A stretch of DNA of 64,000 nt. Source: an uncultured Lachnospiraceae bacterium. Lineage in GTDB: Bacteria; Bacillota; Clostridia; Lachnospirales; Lachnospiraceae. A program made the translations under genes and the position numbers. Position 1 is the stretch's first letter, and the number at the start of each line of letters is the position of its first letter. Below the pieces are notes generated by a model. It worked only from the letters and a program-made list of their open reading frames with translations, ran no database searches and had not been told where the DNA came from. Location: the NCBI GenBank assembly GCA_944380315.1, contig CALWHG010000077.1, forward strand, positions 1 to 64,000, read 5' to 3'. This document shows, one piece after another, positions 8,240 to 17,654 of the stretch.

Positions 8240-9578
8240 TGGAGTTTTTATTCTCTTTCATAAATTGATATTTTTTGTTAAGCTCAAACACAATATCACA
8301 GTATAGCCGTGCAATTACAGGAATAACTGCCTCATCAATATCAAAACGGCAGTTGTGATGAGGCACTTGTATACCGGCACCAAACTGAATGTAGTCCACC
8401 AAACCGCCGCCCTCCTGAACTTGGTTTAATATATGTGTAACATCATCTCCGCCTCCTCTATTATCGCTGCAGTGAGATACCGTCGTTACTCCTTCCGCTC
8501 TTTTCGCAACATCCTCAACCAAACTGACCAGTTCTTCATCACATATTACACTACGTGTTTTACCCTTAATTTTATAGCTAAACTCACATCCGTACATCTG
8601 AGCTGCACCCTCTCCAATTTCGAGTGCACGCTTATACATATAATCACGTATTGCTTCGGTCTCACCACGAACTTCCAGCCACAAAAGGGCGTTCTCCGGA
8701 ATAACATTTCTGCCGGTCCCGCTTTGCATATAGCCTACATTAATACGTGACCATCCCTCGCTGCTTCTGGATATGCCAAGTAAGCCTAGCACAGCCATAC
8801 AAGCTGCGGCCAGGGCGTTTTTCCCTTCTTGCGGTGCATTTCCCGCGTGCGATGACAGGCCCTTGAACATAAAGTTAATTTTGTATCCGATAGCAAAATT
8901 TTTAACCGAGGCAGCAATTTCACCTGCAGGGGCCCCCGTTGGACCGCAGTGACCCGTAAACATATAGTCAATGCCCAGATCTCTAAAGATGCCGGCATCA
9001 ACCATTGAAATAGCACCGCGATTACCTTCCTCGGCGGGCTGGAAAACCAGTATGACCTTTCCTTTGAGCTTATCTTTGTACGCATTGAGCAGTTTAGCAG
9101 TACCAAGTCCGATAGCTGTATGCGCATCATGCCCGCACGCATGCATCAGGTTTGGGTGCATTGAAGCAAAGCCTTCACGCACTGGCAGGTGTGTTGCTGA
9201 AAGCTCCTCCTGTACGTCGTTGCAATCGATATCAAAGCGTATTGCAATTGTAGGGCCGGGTTCTTTTCCTTCAATAAATGCGACAACACCGGTATAGCCA
9301 CCTGCAATTTCTTTAATTAGAGTTTCTTCCCCTATTTCGTTTATTGCCCTTTGCATACAATGTGCATCTGTTAGTGGATCAGGAAGATTGTTGCGTTCAC
9401 CGGTGGTATGCAGCCTGCGGCCATACCAAAATGGTATACCTAGCTTCTTTAGTTCCTGAATGATACGCACTGTTGTGCGATATTCCGTCCATGCACTTTC
9501 TGGGTATTTATGCAGCTCACGACGAAAGGTGATAAGCTCTTGTTCAAAGGTTTCTCTATTCACTCTACTATAATCCAC
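8232..9578 (-). CDS. M20 amidohydrolase, AbgA-like
   Basis: A 448-residue M20D-type peptidase/amidohydrolase. The metal site shows HACGHDAHTAIGLG, the general-base region FQPAEEGNRG, and a late His in VPHHNCRFDIDE. The closest named relative is the A subunit of aminobenzoyl-glutamate hydrolase, which also has the long insert between the start and the metal site (about 55-100 here). Substrates are N-acyl or gamma-glutamyl amides; the exact one is not visible. First gene of the minus-strand operon with the threonine aldolase. Its start faces the LysR gene across a 146-base intergenic region. Confidence 0.88.
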   Translation of the reverse strand: MDYSRVNRETFEQELITFRRELHKYPESAWTEYRTTVRIIQELKKLGIPFWYGRRLHTTGERNNLPDPLTDAHCMQRAINEIGEETLIKEIAGGYTGVVAFIEGKEPGPTIAIRFDIDCNDVQEELSATHLPVREGFASMHPNLMHACGHDAHTAIGLGTAKLLNAYKDKLKGKVILVFQPAEEGNRGAISMVDAGIFRDLGIDYMFTGHCGPTGAPAGEIAASVKNFAIGYKINFMFKGLSSHAGNAPQEGKNALAAACMAVLGLLGISRSSEGWSRINVGYMQSGTGRNVIPENALLWLEVRGETEAIRDYMYKRALEIGEGAAQMYGCEFSYKIKGKTRSVICDEELVSLVEDVAKRAEGVTTVSHCSDNRGGGDDVTHILNQVQEGGGLVDYIQFGAGIQVPHHNCRFDIDEAVIPVIARLYCDIVFELNKKYQFMKENKNSND

Positions 9579-9649
9579 TGCTACCCTCCTCTGTTGTTAA
9601 GATAAGTATTTTATGCCACTTTATTATCTGTTTAAAGTGTATCACCAAC

Positions 9650-9677
9650 TTGATTTATTGTAAAATATATATATAAT
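9650..9677 (+). promoter_or_regulatory. Promoter for the LysR gene, in the divergent control region
   Basis: TTGATT and TATAAT are separated by 16 bases, ending 47 bases before the LysR start. The whole 9579-9724 gap separates two divergent units, the usual place for LysR binding sites. Confidence 0.5.
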
Positions 9678-9724
9678 AATGTAAGCATAGATTTTTGTTT
9701 ATGAAAATAGTGGAGGAAATACTT

Positions 9725-10678
9725 ATGTTTGAACAGGGCAAATATATTTATTGTGTGTATAAAGAGCAGAGCTTTTCTAAAGCCGCCGACAAATTGTTCA
9801 TTTCACAGCCGTCATTATCAGCGACAATAAAAAAAGCAGAAGAGAAAATAGGATGTCCAATCTTTGACAGGACCCAAAAACCGGTATGGTTGACACCATT
9901 TGGCGTTGAGTATATTCAGGCACTGGAACGTGTTTATAGTATTGAAGAGCAACTCCGTAATATGATAAGCAACATAAAAGCCCTGGAAAGTGGGGAACTT
10001 TCCATAGGCGGAAGCAACTTAAGTATTCCATATTTTTTACCGAAAGTTATTAGCCAATTTAGCAAGACATATCCAAATATCCAGTTGAGTATTTATGAAA
10101 TGAATACTTTGGAAGCACAGCATTTTTTAAATGCGGGTAAGCTTGATCTGGTTATTACCAACCAACCTGTGGATGAAAGAAAGTATGAGCAAATAGTCGC
10201 AAATGAAGAACAGTTGCTATTAGTTGTGCCCAAAGACTTTGAAGTGAATAAGAAGCAAAAGGAAAAACAGTTAACTGTTGAGGATGTGCAGAAAAAAATA
10301 ACACAGATACCCCATGAAATGTGTGTACCACTGTCGGTATTTGCCAACATCCCATTTGTCATGCTTAGGCAGGAGAATTATCTCCGTAAGTGTACCGATA
10401 TATTATTTGAAGAATTTGATGTGTTTCCTCGGATTATTCTCGAAGTACCACAATCTGCGCTTGCCTATAACTTTGCAAGCCTCGGTGTCGGTGCTACCAT
10501 AATTAGTAATGTCTTGATAGAAAAAACTGAAAAGAATAGAACCCTTTGCTTCTATAAAATTGACAGTGCACATACATCAAGGAAATCATTTATTTACTAT
10601 CGCAAAAACAGCTTTGTTACTCCCGCAATGAATGAGTTTGTCAATATGTGTTTGCATCAGCGTGCGCCAAATATATAG
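9725..10678 (+). CDS. LysR-family transcriptional regulator
   Basis: About 317 residues from the ATG at 9725, chosen because GGAGG lies 8 bases upstream; the frame is open from a TTG at 9695. The N-terminal winged helix-turn-helix reads QSFSKAADKLFISQPSLSAT and the C-terminal part is the usual periplasmic-binding-like effector domain. LysR proteins typically control the adjacent divergent operon and their own gene, so control of the amidohydrolase / threonine aldolase pair is the natural inference. The effector is unknown. Confidence 0.88.
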   Translation: MFEQGKYIYCVYKEQSFSKAADKLFISQPSLSATIKKAEEKIGCPIFDRTQKPVWLTPFGVEYIQALERVYSIEEQLRNMISNIKALESGELSIGGSNLSIPYFLPKVISQFSKTYPNIQLSIYEMNTLEAQHFLNAGKLDLVITNQPVDERKYEQIVANEEQLLLVVPKDFEVNKKQKEKQLTVEDVQKKITQIPHEMCVPLSVFANIPFVMLRQENYLRKCTDILFEEFDVFPRIILEVPQSALAYNFASLGVGATIISNVLIEKTEKNRTLCFYKIDSAHTSRKSFIYYRKNSFVTPAMNEFVNMCLHQRAPNI

Positions 10679-10736
10679 CACCTGTTTAGGAGATAAGGTA
10701 GAATAAGTTTTGTAAATTGAAAAGTGGATAAAAGGA

Positions 10737-10892
10737 GACATGGTTTGCAGATCTCTGGTAGAATGAAGTCGCGACACACCATTCTGAAAAGAGACAGCAA
10801 ACCATGTCCGAGAAGATTGTGCAGCTAAAGGTGGAAGTAATCAAGGGCAGATCAAGGGAATCTCTTTTGAGACGGCCATCATCGAGCGGTAC
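10737..10892 (+). mobile_element. IS256-family remnant (5' end with internal deletion)
   Basis: The ATG at 10804 begins MSEKIVQLKVEVIKG, the N-terminus of IS256-type transposases. After a deletion and frame change, 10845-10892 reads GQIKGISFETAIIERY, a conserved segment from further inside the same transposase. Everything after that is unrelated. A long imperfect hairpin at 10737-10808 (12-base outer arms GACATGGTTTGC / GCAAACCATGTC plus inner TCTCT/AGAGA and AGAATG/CATTCT) covers the start codon. Confidence 0.65.
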
Positions 10893-11165
10893 CTGGACAC
10901 GGAACACGCGGAGGAATATCTGCCTCGTATCCTCTCAGATGTTCTGGAGGGAAAGCTGGGCGCCTTCGGAAAACGCATGGGGCATCTGCTCTTCAAGCAG
11001 GCAGTGGACCAGGATCTGATGGCGAATCTGCTTGCCAGCGATATCAATGTCGACCTGGATACGCTGCAAAAACTCCGGGTGCGCTGCGTGAAAAATGTGA
11101 AAGAGACCAACGGGGAAATTGATTTCCAGGATGCGTTTCGGTTTCAGAAGAGGATTGAGGAATGA
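10893..11165 (+). CDS. Mobilization accessory protein, 5' replaced by IS256 remnant
   Basis: An open frame of about 90 residues that runs out of the IS256 fragment without a stop and ends at TGA 11163-11165. It includes LPRILSDVLEGKLGAFGKRM and EIDFQDAFRFQKRIEE. I do not recognise a named family. The 4-base ATGA overlap with the relaxase gene downstream implies translational coupling and a role in the same mobilization module, perhaps a relaxosome accessory factor. Its own N-terminus has been lost or fused, and an internal ATG at 10977 could still start a 62-residue piece. Confidence 0.5.
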   Translation: MDTEHAEEYLPRILSDVLEGKLGAFGKRMGHLLFKQAVDQDLMANLLASDINVDLDTLQKLRVRCVKNVKETNGEIDFQDAFRFQKRIEE

Positions 11166-11930
11166 AGGGTCTCATTCAAAAGTCCGGCTACATCAAGCCG
11201 GGAAGCGGCGGCGGACACTACGCTGAGTACATCGCCACCCGAGATGGTGTGGAACTGATGGAACCCACGGCAGGCGGTGGTTACCTGGAGTACATTGCGG
11301 AGCGCCCCCGCTCTCATGGCCTGTTCTCCGCGGACGGTGCTGCTGATCTGGAGCAAACCATGAAGGAGATCAACACACACGCCGGTCCGGTGTGGACCTT
11401 CATTTACTCCCTGAAGCGGGAGGATGCCGCACGGCTGGGCTATGAAAACGGTGAGAGCTGGCGCAGATTGCTGCTGGCCCATCAGACGGAACTGGCGGCG
11501 GCCATGAAAATTCCACCCAGCAGCTTTCGGTGGTGCGCCGCCTTCCACGATGAAAAGCACCACCCGCACATCCACATGATGGTCTGGTCCAGTGATCCAA
11601 AGCAAGGTTATCTGACAGAGAAAGGTATCGACCAGATGCGCTCCCAGCTGTCCAACGATATCTTCCAGGACGAGCTATTGTCCCTCTATCAGGAGAAGGA
11701 TCTGTCCTACCAAGAGGTACGGGACGCGGCAATGGAAGCCATGGGCCGTCTCATCCGGGAGATGAAGTCCGGCCTCTGCGACAGTCCTGTCATCGCCGGT
11801 CAGATGGAAACGCTGGCCAAAATGTTATCTGAGGTCAAGGGCAAGAAGGTGTACGGCTATCTCAAAAAGCCGGTGAAGGCGCAGGCGGATACCATCGTGG
11901 ATGAGCTGGCCAAGCTCCCGGAGGTGGCGG
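11162..11930 (+). pseudogene. MobL/MobP-type relaxase, truncated
   Basis: N-terminal half of a conjugative relaxase: starts MKGLIQKSGYIKPGSG, with the HUH metal motif in HHPHIHMMVWSS (about 137-148) and a following helical region. Relaxases nick and carry plasmid or element DNA during transfer. Family sequence ends at about residue 256 (near 11930). Beyond that the frame (open to 12349) reads the antisense of the MATE exporter gene, so the C-terminal part is gone. Remnant of an integrated conjugative or mobilizable element together with the small upstream gene. Confidence 0.75.
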
Positions 11931-13264
11931 ATCAAAAACAGGATGCCGCGGATGCAGAGCTCCCCGCACATGGCTATCCAGACTCCCGTAAGGCCGAGGT
12001 GAGGCGCAAGCAGTGCAGCTGCGGTTATACGCACGCCCCACATGCTGGCCAGATTGAGTATGCTGAGCACGAGAGTGTCCCCGGCTCCGCGCATGGCTCC
12101 GGCTGCGGCTATGGATACCGCAAACAGAGGCTCTGCAAATGCTTCTATGCGCAGCACATGTACTCCCAGCTCCTGGACTGCAGGATCGGGAGTGAGTATG
12201 CGAAAGACCAGGGGCGCCAGCAGGAACATGAGTCCGGCAGTGATGGTCATGAGGAAGACGGCCAGCCCCACAGAGAGCCTGGCAAATTCCCTCGCCTGAT
12301 CACGGTCCCTGGCTCCAAGGCTCTGGCCCACCAGGGTGGTGGCGGCTGAGGCTATGCCATAGCCCGGCATGTAGCACAGGCTCTCTGCTGTGACAGCCAG
12401 GGAGTTGGCTGCTATGGATATGGTGCCAAGAGGTGCCACGATCTTTGTGGAGGCTATCTGGGCTCCGCAGAGCACCGTGTGCTCAAAGGCAAGAGGTATG
12501 GCTATGCGGGCTGCCCTGGAGGAGCACTCCCTGGTAGGCCTCCACTGGCCCTTGCTTGTGAGGCGAAGTTTATCTGAGCGGATGGCTGCAGCATACATCA
12601 TAAGGAAGGCGGTGACCCACTCTGCCAGAGTGGTGCCCAGTGCAGCACCGGCCACTCCCATGTTGGCACCGGGTATGGTGAGCCCGAAGGGCAGATGATG
12701 ATCCGGGAAGATGAACAGCCAGTTGAATATGACGTCAAAGCCGCACATCATGGCGTTGAGCATACTGGGTGTCCGCATGTTGCCGCTGCACTGGAGCATG
12801 CTTCCCGCAAGCTGACGCATCTGAACAGCGGGCAGGGCACAGGCATATATGAAAAAGTAGCTCTCTGCATCAGCTATGATGAGAGGATCGCCTCCGAGCC
12901 AGCGGGGAAGTCCGTGACTTATGGAGGTGCCGAAAAGGCAGAGAAGTATACCTATGCATAGGGCAGTTATGATACCCTGACGGAACACGTTCCTGGCATC
13001 TGATTCCCTGCTGGCTCCTATCAGATGGGCTGCCTGGACTGAGTAGCCCGTGGCAGTGGATATGCAGAGACCGCCCATGAGCCAGGTGGAGGTGGACACG
13101 AGACCTATGGATGCAGAGGCATTTGCACCGAGACTGCCTACCATGGCTGCATCTATGTATTGCATGACCATGGAGCTTATCTCCGCCAGTATGGCGGGTA
13201 TGCTCAGGGCTATGACACGTTTGAGCTGAGTCCTGCGACTCTGCAGATATATAAGAGGTCTCAT
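11931..13264 (-). CDS. MATE-family multidrug exporter, last residues replaced
   Basis: A polytopic membrane antiporter of the MATE family (about 12 hydrophobic segments; IPAILAEISSMVMQYIDAAM near the start, AAMVGSLGANASAS). Members export drugs or metabolites using Na+ or H+ gradients. The frame stays open to 11825, but the sequence after GILFLIR (about 11931) is the antisense of the relaxase remnant. The natural C-terminus has been exchanged for about 35 foreign residues. Since only the cytoplasmic tail is affected, function may remain. GGAGA lies 8 bases before the ATG at 13264. Divergent from the second rubrerythrin. Confidence 0.85.
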
Positions 13265-13401
13265 GAGCTGCCTTCTCCTTTGGAACCGTTTCGATCATAT
13301 GCATCGATGCATTTATTATACAGCTATTATATAGCTTTCAGCAGCATTTACATCCATAACAGATGTTAAGTTTAAACAACACATGATGCTTCAGGGACCG
13401 G

Positions 13402-13430
13402 TGGATTTATCCACTGCCCTATGCTATAAT
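13402..13430 (+). promoter_or_regulatory. Promoter of rbr copy 2
   Basis: TGC-TATAAT at 13422-13430 forms an extended -10; the -35 (TGGATT, 13402-13407) is weak at 17 bases distance. It lies 38 bases before the rubrerythrin start, whose ribosome site is AAGGAGG. Confidence 0.55.
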
Positions 13431-13468
13431 CAACACAGGTATTTTATTGAATAACAAGGAGGGTTACG

Positions 13469-14008
13469 ATGGCTAACAAGTACGCTGGAACAAAGACAGA
13501 GAAGAACCTGATGGATGCATTTGCAGGCGAATCCATGGCACGCAACAAATATACCTTCTACGCTTCAAAGGCCAAGAAGGCAGGATTTGAGCAGATGGCA
13601 GCTCTGTATCTTGAGACCGCAGCAAACGAGAAGGAGCATGCAGAGCTCTGGTACAAGGAGCTTCACGATCTTTCTGACACTGCTGAGAACCTCAAGGATG
13701 CAGCATCAGGCGAGAACTATGAGTGGACCGACATGTATGCCCGCATGGCCAGAGAGGCTGAGGAAGAGGGCTTTACCGAGCTGGCAGCCAAATTCAGGAT
13801 GGTGGCTGAGGTAGAGGCTCACCATGAAAAGAGGTATCTGGAGCTCCTCAAGAAGTATACAGAGGGTACTACCTTCAAGTCTGAGGTGCCCATACTCTGG
13901 AAGTGCCGCAACTGCGGATACGTATACGAGGGCACAGAGGCTCCCGAGCTCTGCCCCTGCTGTGCACATCCCAAGGCTTACTTTGAGAGGCTCTGCGAAA
14001 ACTATTGA
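13469..14008 (+). CDS. rbr: Rubrerythrin (copy 2)
   Basis: A 179-residue rubrerythrin with the same domain order as the copy at 203-742: diiron four-helix domain, then a rubredoxin-like site with CRNCGY and CPCCAHP. Differences are few (for example [12 protein letters not shown] and a final [11 protein letters not shown]). Role: peroxide reduction. It has its own promoter with an extended -10 and is closed by a strong hairpin, so it is probably expressed alone. Having two near-identical rubrerythrins points to gene dosage or separate control rather than different chemistry. Confidence 0.95.
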   Translation: MANKYAGTKTEKNLMDAFAGESMARNKYTFYASKAKKAGFEQMAALYLETAANEKEHAELWYKELHDLSDTAENLKDAASGENYEWTDMYARMAREAEEEGFTELAAKFRMVAEVEAHHEKRYLELLKKYTEGTTFKSEVPILWKCRNCGYVYEGTEAPELCPCCAHPKAYFERLCENY

Positions 14009-14028
14009 TAAGGCAGCAAAGACACATG

Positions 14029-14055
14029 GCCCGCGGTCTGATCCGCGGGCTTTTT
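14029..14055 (+). terminator. Rho-independent terminator after rbr copy 2
   Basis: GCCCGCGG / CCGCGGGC arms with a short loop, then TTTTT. Same stem as at 790-817. Confidence 0.85.
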
Positions 14056-14171
14056 CATGTTTTGGGGAAAATGTCCATAGCTCCGGCCCTTTATTTACAG
14101 AAGTTTTAGATCTTGCGGCTTGCAAAGTTATGAGCCTTACTGTATGATAAAGATTCGGAAAAGGATAAGAT

Positions 14172-14915
14172 ATGAATAGGAATGAAGACATAAATAATCA
14201 GGATATACAAAAGGACGGGAAGGAAAAGAAGACCTCCCTCAGATCTGAGATCATCAGCTGGATACAGATCATCGTCGCTGCGCTTGTCATAGCATTTTTC
14301 CTGAACAATTTTATCATAGCAAACTCCACCATACCCACCGGTTCCATGAAGGACACCATCATGGAGGGAGACAGGGTCATGGGACTGAGGCTTGCCTATA
14401 CCTTCGGAGAGCCGGAGAGAGGCGACATAGCCATATTTGATTTCGGATGGATATGCCCTAACTGCAAGACAGCCATGGGAGAGGGAGAGGCTCCGGAGAC
14501 CTGCCCTCTCTGCGGAGAGTCCATAGGCCGTGCGGACACCCTTTATTATGTAAAGAGGGTCATAGGACTGCCCGGGGACAAGATAGAGATCAGGGCTGAG
14601 GGAAGCGTAAAGGCTTCGGAGATAACCGAGGCGCCTCCGGGAAGCCTGGCGGGAGTGCCGGAGGATGCGGAGCTGGTTACGGCAGCGGTCTATGTCAATG
14701 GCGAAAAGCTTGATGAGTCCTATGTCAAGGAGCCCATGCTTTACACCGGAGATCAGGACTTTGAGGTACCGGAGGGCTGCTATTTCATGCTGGGAGACAA
14801 CAGGAACAACTCCGAGGATGCCCGCTACTGGAACGACCCCTATATACCTGAGGACAGGATGCTGGCAAAGGTGTATTTCAGATACTGGCCCGGCATCAAG
14901 TGGCTGGATGACTGA
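14172..14915 (+). CDS. lepB: Signal peptidase I with inserted zinc ribbon (copy 2)
   Basis: A 247-residue paralogue of the protein at 929-1657. One N-terminal membrane helix (SWIQIIVAALVIAFFLNNF), catalytic Ser in IPTGSMKDTI, Lys in YYVKRVIGLPGD, and box LGDNRNNSEDARYW. The four-cysteine insert (CPNC and CPLC, about 95-114) is kept in both copies although the surrounding residues differ, so it is under selection. Followed by the second copy of the foldase lipoprotein after 49 bases. Confidence 0.93.
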   Translation: MNRNEDINNQDIQKDGKEKKTSLRSEIISWIQIIVAALVIAFFLNNFIIANSTIPTGSMKDTIMEGDRVMGLRLAYTFGEPERGDIAIFDFGWICPNCKTAMGEGEAPETCPLCGESIGRADTLYYVKRVIGLPGDKIEIRAEGSVKASEITEAPPGSLAGVPEDAELVTAAVYVNGEKLDESYVKEPMLYTGDQDFEVPEGCYFMLGDNRNNSEDARYWNDPYIPEDRMLAKVYFRYWPGIKWLDD

Positions 14916-14964
14916 GACCCGGATCGGGTATACCATATAAATGTTATGAAAGGATCTTTACGTA

Positions 14965-16131
14965 ATGAAGCTTAGGAAGATATCACTGGTCATATGTGCG
15001 GCGGCAGCCCTCATGCTCGCAGGCTGCGGAGGTTCGGAGTCAGAGACTCAGACAGAGGCTGCTTCAGAGGGAGCAGAGACTGAGACCATAGATCCTGCCT
15101 ATGAGGAGCTCAAGGCAGAGATAGAGGCAGTAGTACCCCAGAAGCCCGAGGACCTGGGAGAGGTAGAGCTCGGAGAGTATATGGGCATAGCGGTAAATGC
15201 TGAAGCGCCTGCAGAGATCAGCGCGGACGATGCGCTACTTTTCATAGAGGAAAACGTGCTCCCCAACTATCTCGAGGAGACTGATGAGCCTGCACAGGAG
15301 GGCTATACTGTCAACATAGACTTCGAGGGCAAGATAGACGGAGTGGCCTTTGAGGGAGGCACTGCACAGGGCCAGACCTTTGTGCTTGGCATGGGCGGAT
15401 ATATAGATGGCTTTGAGGCCGGCATAGTAGGCATGACCGCAGGAGAGACCAGGGACATAGATGTCACATTTCCCGAGGAGTATACTGAGGAGCTTGCAGG
15501 CAAGGATGCGGTATTTACCATCACCATGAACAGCGTCCAGAAGGAAAGGGTGCTGGATGATGCCCTTGCTCATGAGCTCAATGAGGACTGTGACACAAGG
15601 GATGAGTACATAGAGTTTGCCAGGAGAGAGCTTCAGGCTCAGGAGGACCTCAATGCTCAGTTCCAGCTTTATGACGATGCCATCCAGCAGGTCATAGCAG
15701 GCTGTCCCGTGGTGGAGCCCTCTGAGGAGGCCATAGACTGGCGTGTGGATGAGATGATCGTATCCGACAACAACATGCTCTCCACTGCCTATGGCATAAG
15801 CCTTGCTGATTATATAAGCATTTACGGATATACTCTTGACGACTACAGGGATTCCATAAGGGAGACCTGCACCGAGCAGATCAGACAGTACCTGGTGACC
15901 GAGGCTATATGTGATGCTGAGGGACTTGATGCCACAGAGGAGGCGCTCAATGAGTGGGCAGAGGTAAACGGTGTGGATATGGAGACCGTCAATGCTGCCT
16001 ATGATGAGGATGAGTCAAATATCAGATGCAGGGCATGGCTCGCAGCCAAGCTGGTGGTGGACAATGCCGACGTGACCTACATGACGGCAGAGGAGCTGGC
16101 TGAGCTTCAGAGCAGCGAGGCAGCGCAGTAA
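14965..16131 (+). CDS. Trigger-factor-like FKBP peptidyl-prolyl isomerase lipoprotein (copy 2)
   Basis: A 388-residue exported lipoprotein with lipobox LAGC (Cys21), a shorter acidic linker than copy 1, an FKBP domain at about 110-195 ([30 protein letters not shown]) and a helical C-terminal region like that of trigger factor. No ribosome-binding domain. Divergence from copy 1 is concentrated in the linker and in exchanges that keep charge. Predicted extracytoplasmic foldase. The next gene, the kinase, starts 16 bases later, so the two are very likely cotranscribed. Confidence 0.85.
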   Translation: MKLRKISLVICAAAALMLAGCGGSESETQTEAASEGAETETIDPAYEELKAEIEAVVPQKPEDLGEVELGEYMGIAVNAEAPAEISADDALLFIEENVLPNYLEETDEPAQEGYTVNIDFEGKIDGVAFEGGTAQGQTFVLGMGGYIDGFEAGIVGMTAGETRDIDVTFPEEYTEELAGKDAVFTITMNSVQKERVLDDALAHELNEDCDTRDEYIEFARRELQAQEDLNAQFQLYDDAIQQVIAGCPVVEPSEEAIDWRVDEMIVSDNNMLSTAYGISLADYISIYGYTLDDYRDSIRETCTEQIRQYLVTEAICDAEGLDATEEALNEWAEVNGVDMETVNAAYDEDESNIRCRAWLAAKLVVDNADVTYMTAEELAELQSSEAAQ

Positions 16132-16147
16132 GCAGAAGGGGATAGCC

Positions 16148-17152
16148 ATGGTCATAACCCAGACGCCCTTCCGTATGTCATTTTTCGGAGGAGGCACGGA
16201 TTTTCCTGAATATTTCAAAAGCTACGGCGGAGCGGTGCTGAGCACCACCTTTGACAAGTACTGCTATGTCAGTGTGAGACATCTGCCCAGATTTTTTGAA
16301 TATCGCAATGAGCTAATATATTCAAAGACAGAGCGTGTCAGCCATACCTCGGAGATAGTCCACCCAGCCATAAGGAATGCCATGCAGATGATGGACATGC
16401 ATGAGCTTAGACTTACCTATGACGCAGATCTTCCTGCAAGATCAGGTCTTGGGACCTCCAGCTCATTTGCGGTCGGCATGCTCAATGCCTTTCATGCCCT
16501 TAAGGGACATTATGCAGGGAAAAGACAGCTGGCTGACGAGGCTATATATCTGGAGCGTGAGCTCTGCGCTGAGGCAGGAGGCATACAGGATCAGATCGCA
16601 GCAGCCTTTGGCGGCATGAATCGCATAGATTTTGACGGGGATGGCTACAGGGTAAGGCCGGTGATCATAGCCCCTGAAAGGAAGAGGGAGCTCAATGAAA
16701 ACCTGGTCATGTTCTTTACCGGATTTTCAAGGTTTTCCGCAGACATTCAGAACAATACAGTGAAGGCCATGGATCAAAAGCAGGCAGAGCTTCAGGAGAT
16801 GAAGTCACTGGTGGATGAGGCTGAGGCCATACTTACCGACAGACATGCGGACCTGGATGAGTTCGGACGGATGCTTGATCACACCTGGAAGCTCAAGAGG
16901 GGCATATCTAACGGGATAAGCACCGACACCATAGACGGTATGTATGAAAGAGCCCGCAGGGCAGGCGCTTTGGGAGGCAAACTCCTTGGAGCAGGCGGAG
17001 GCGGCTTCCTGCTGTTTTATGTGGACAGAGAGCACAGGGCTGAGCTTATGAAGGCCATGAAGGACCTGCTCTATATACCGTTTGAATTTGAAAATGCAGG
17101 CAGTACGGTGATACATTATACGCCGGAGGCCTATGAACCGGCTGAGTCCTGA
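16148..17152 (+). CDS. GHMP sugar kinase, HddA-like (copy 2)
   Basis: A 334-residue paralogue of the kinase at 2990-3994 with all three GHMP motifs intact (PFRMSFFGGGTDFPEYF; LPARSGLGTSSSFAVG; GGKLLGAGGGGFLLFY). Same length as copy 1 and no gaps, so both should be active and probably use the same sugar phosphate. 38 bases separate it from rpiB copy 2. Confidence 0.85.
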   Translation: MVITQTPFRMSFFGGGTDFPEYFKSYGGAVLSTTFDKYCYVSVRHLPRFFEYRNELIYSKTERVSHTSEIVHPAIRNAMQMMDMHELRLTYDADLPARSGLGTSSSFAVGMLNAFHALKGHYAGKRQLADEAIYLERELCAEAGGIQDQIAAAFGGMNRIDFDGDGYRVRPVIIAPERKRELNENLVMFFTGFSRFSADIQNNTVKAMDQKQAELQEMKSLVDEAEAILTDRHADLDEFGRMLDHTWKLKRGISNGISTDTIDGMYERARRAGALGGKLLGAGGGGFLLFYVDREHRAELMKAMKDLLYIPFEFENAGSTVIHYTPEAYEPAES

Positions 17153-17190
17153 GGATCAGCTAGGGCAAGTATATTAAAGGAGGAAGGAAG

Positions 17191-17631
17191 ATGAAGATCG
17201 CTATAGGAAATGATCACGCTGCTACTGACATGAAAAATGAGATCATGCAGTATCTTAAGGACAAGGGCCTGGAGGTCGTAAACGTGGGTACGGACGGTCA
17301 CGAGAGCGTGGACTACCCCGTATATGCAAAGAAGGTCTGCGACAAGGTGGTATCTGGTGAAGCTGATCTGGGCATAGCCATATGCGGTACCGGCGTGGGC
17401 ATATCCATAGCCTGCAACAAGGTAAAGGGCATACGCGCCGTATGCTGCTCTGAGCCCTTCTCGGCAAAGCTGAGCCGTCAGCACAACAACTCAAATGTCC
17501 TTTGCTTTGGAGCGAGAGTCATAGGACCTGAGCTTGCCAAGATGATAGTCGATGAGTGGCTGGCTGCAGAGTTCCAGGGAGGAAGACATCAGCACAGGAT
17601 CGACGAGATCGCTGAGATAGAGGCTCTTTGA
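17191..17631 (+). CDS. rpiB: Ribose 5-phosphate isomerase B family (copy 2)
   Basis: A 146-residue RpiB-family isomerase, three residues shorter at the C-terminus than copy 1. Catalytic Cys in LGIAICGTGVGISIACNKVK; the RQHNNSNVLCFGARVIG segment is identical to copy 1. AAAGGAGGAAGG before the ATG is a strong ribosome site. The most conserved pair of the duplicated block. Confidence 0.9.
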   Translation: MKIAIGNDHAATDMKNEIMQYLKDKGLEVVNVGTDGHESVDYPVYAKKVCDKVVSGEADLGIAICGTGVGISIACNKVKGIRAVCCSEPFSAKLSRQHNNSNVLCFGARVIGPELAKMIVDEWLAAEFQGGRHQHRIDEIAEIEAL

Positions 17632-17654
17632 GCCTGCAGATGACAAGCGCTGTC

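Noticed and set aside
11931..12349. C-terminal half of the relaxase reading frame
   Set aside because: It is the antisense of the MATE gene; the helices of MATE are clear on the minus strand and the relaxase family sequence ends at about 11930.
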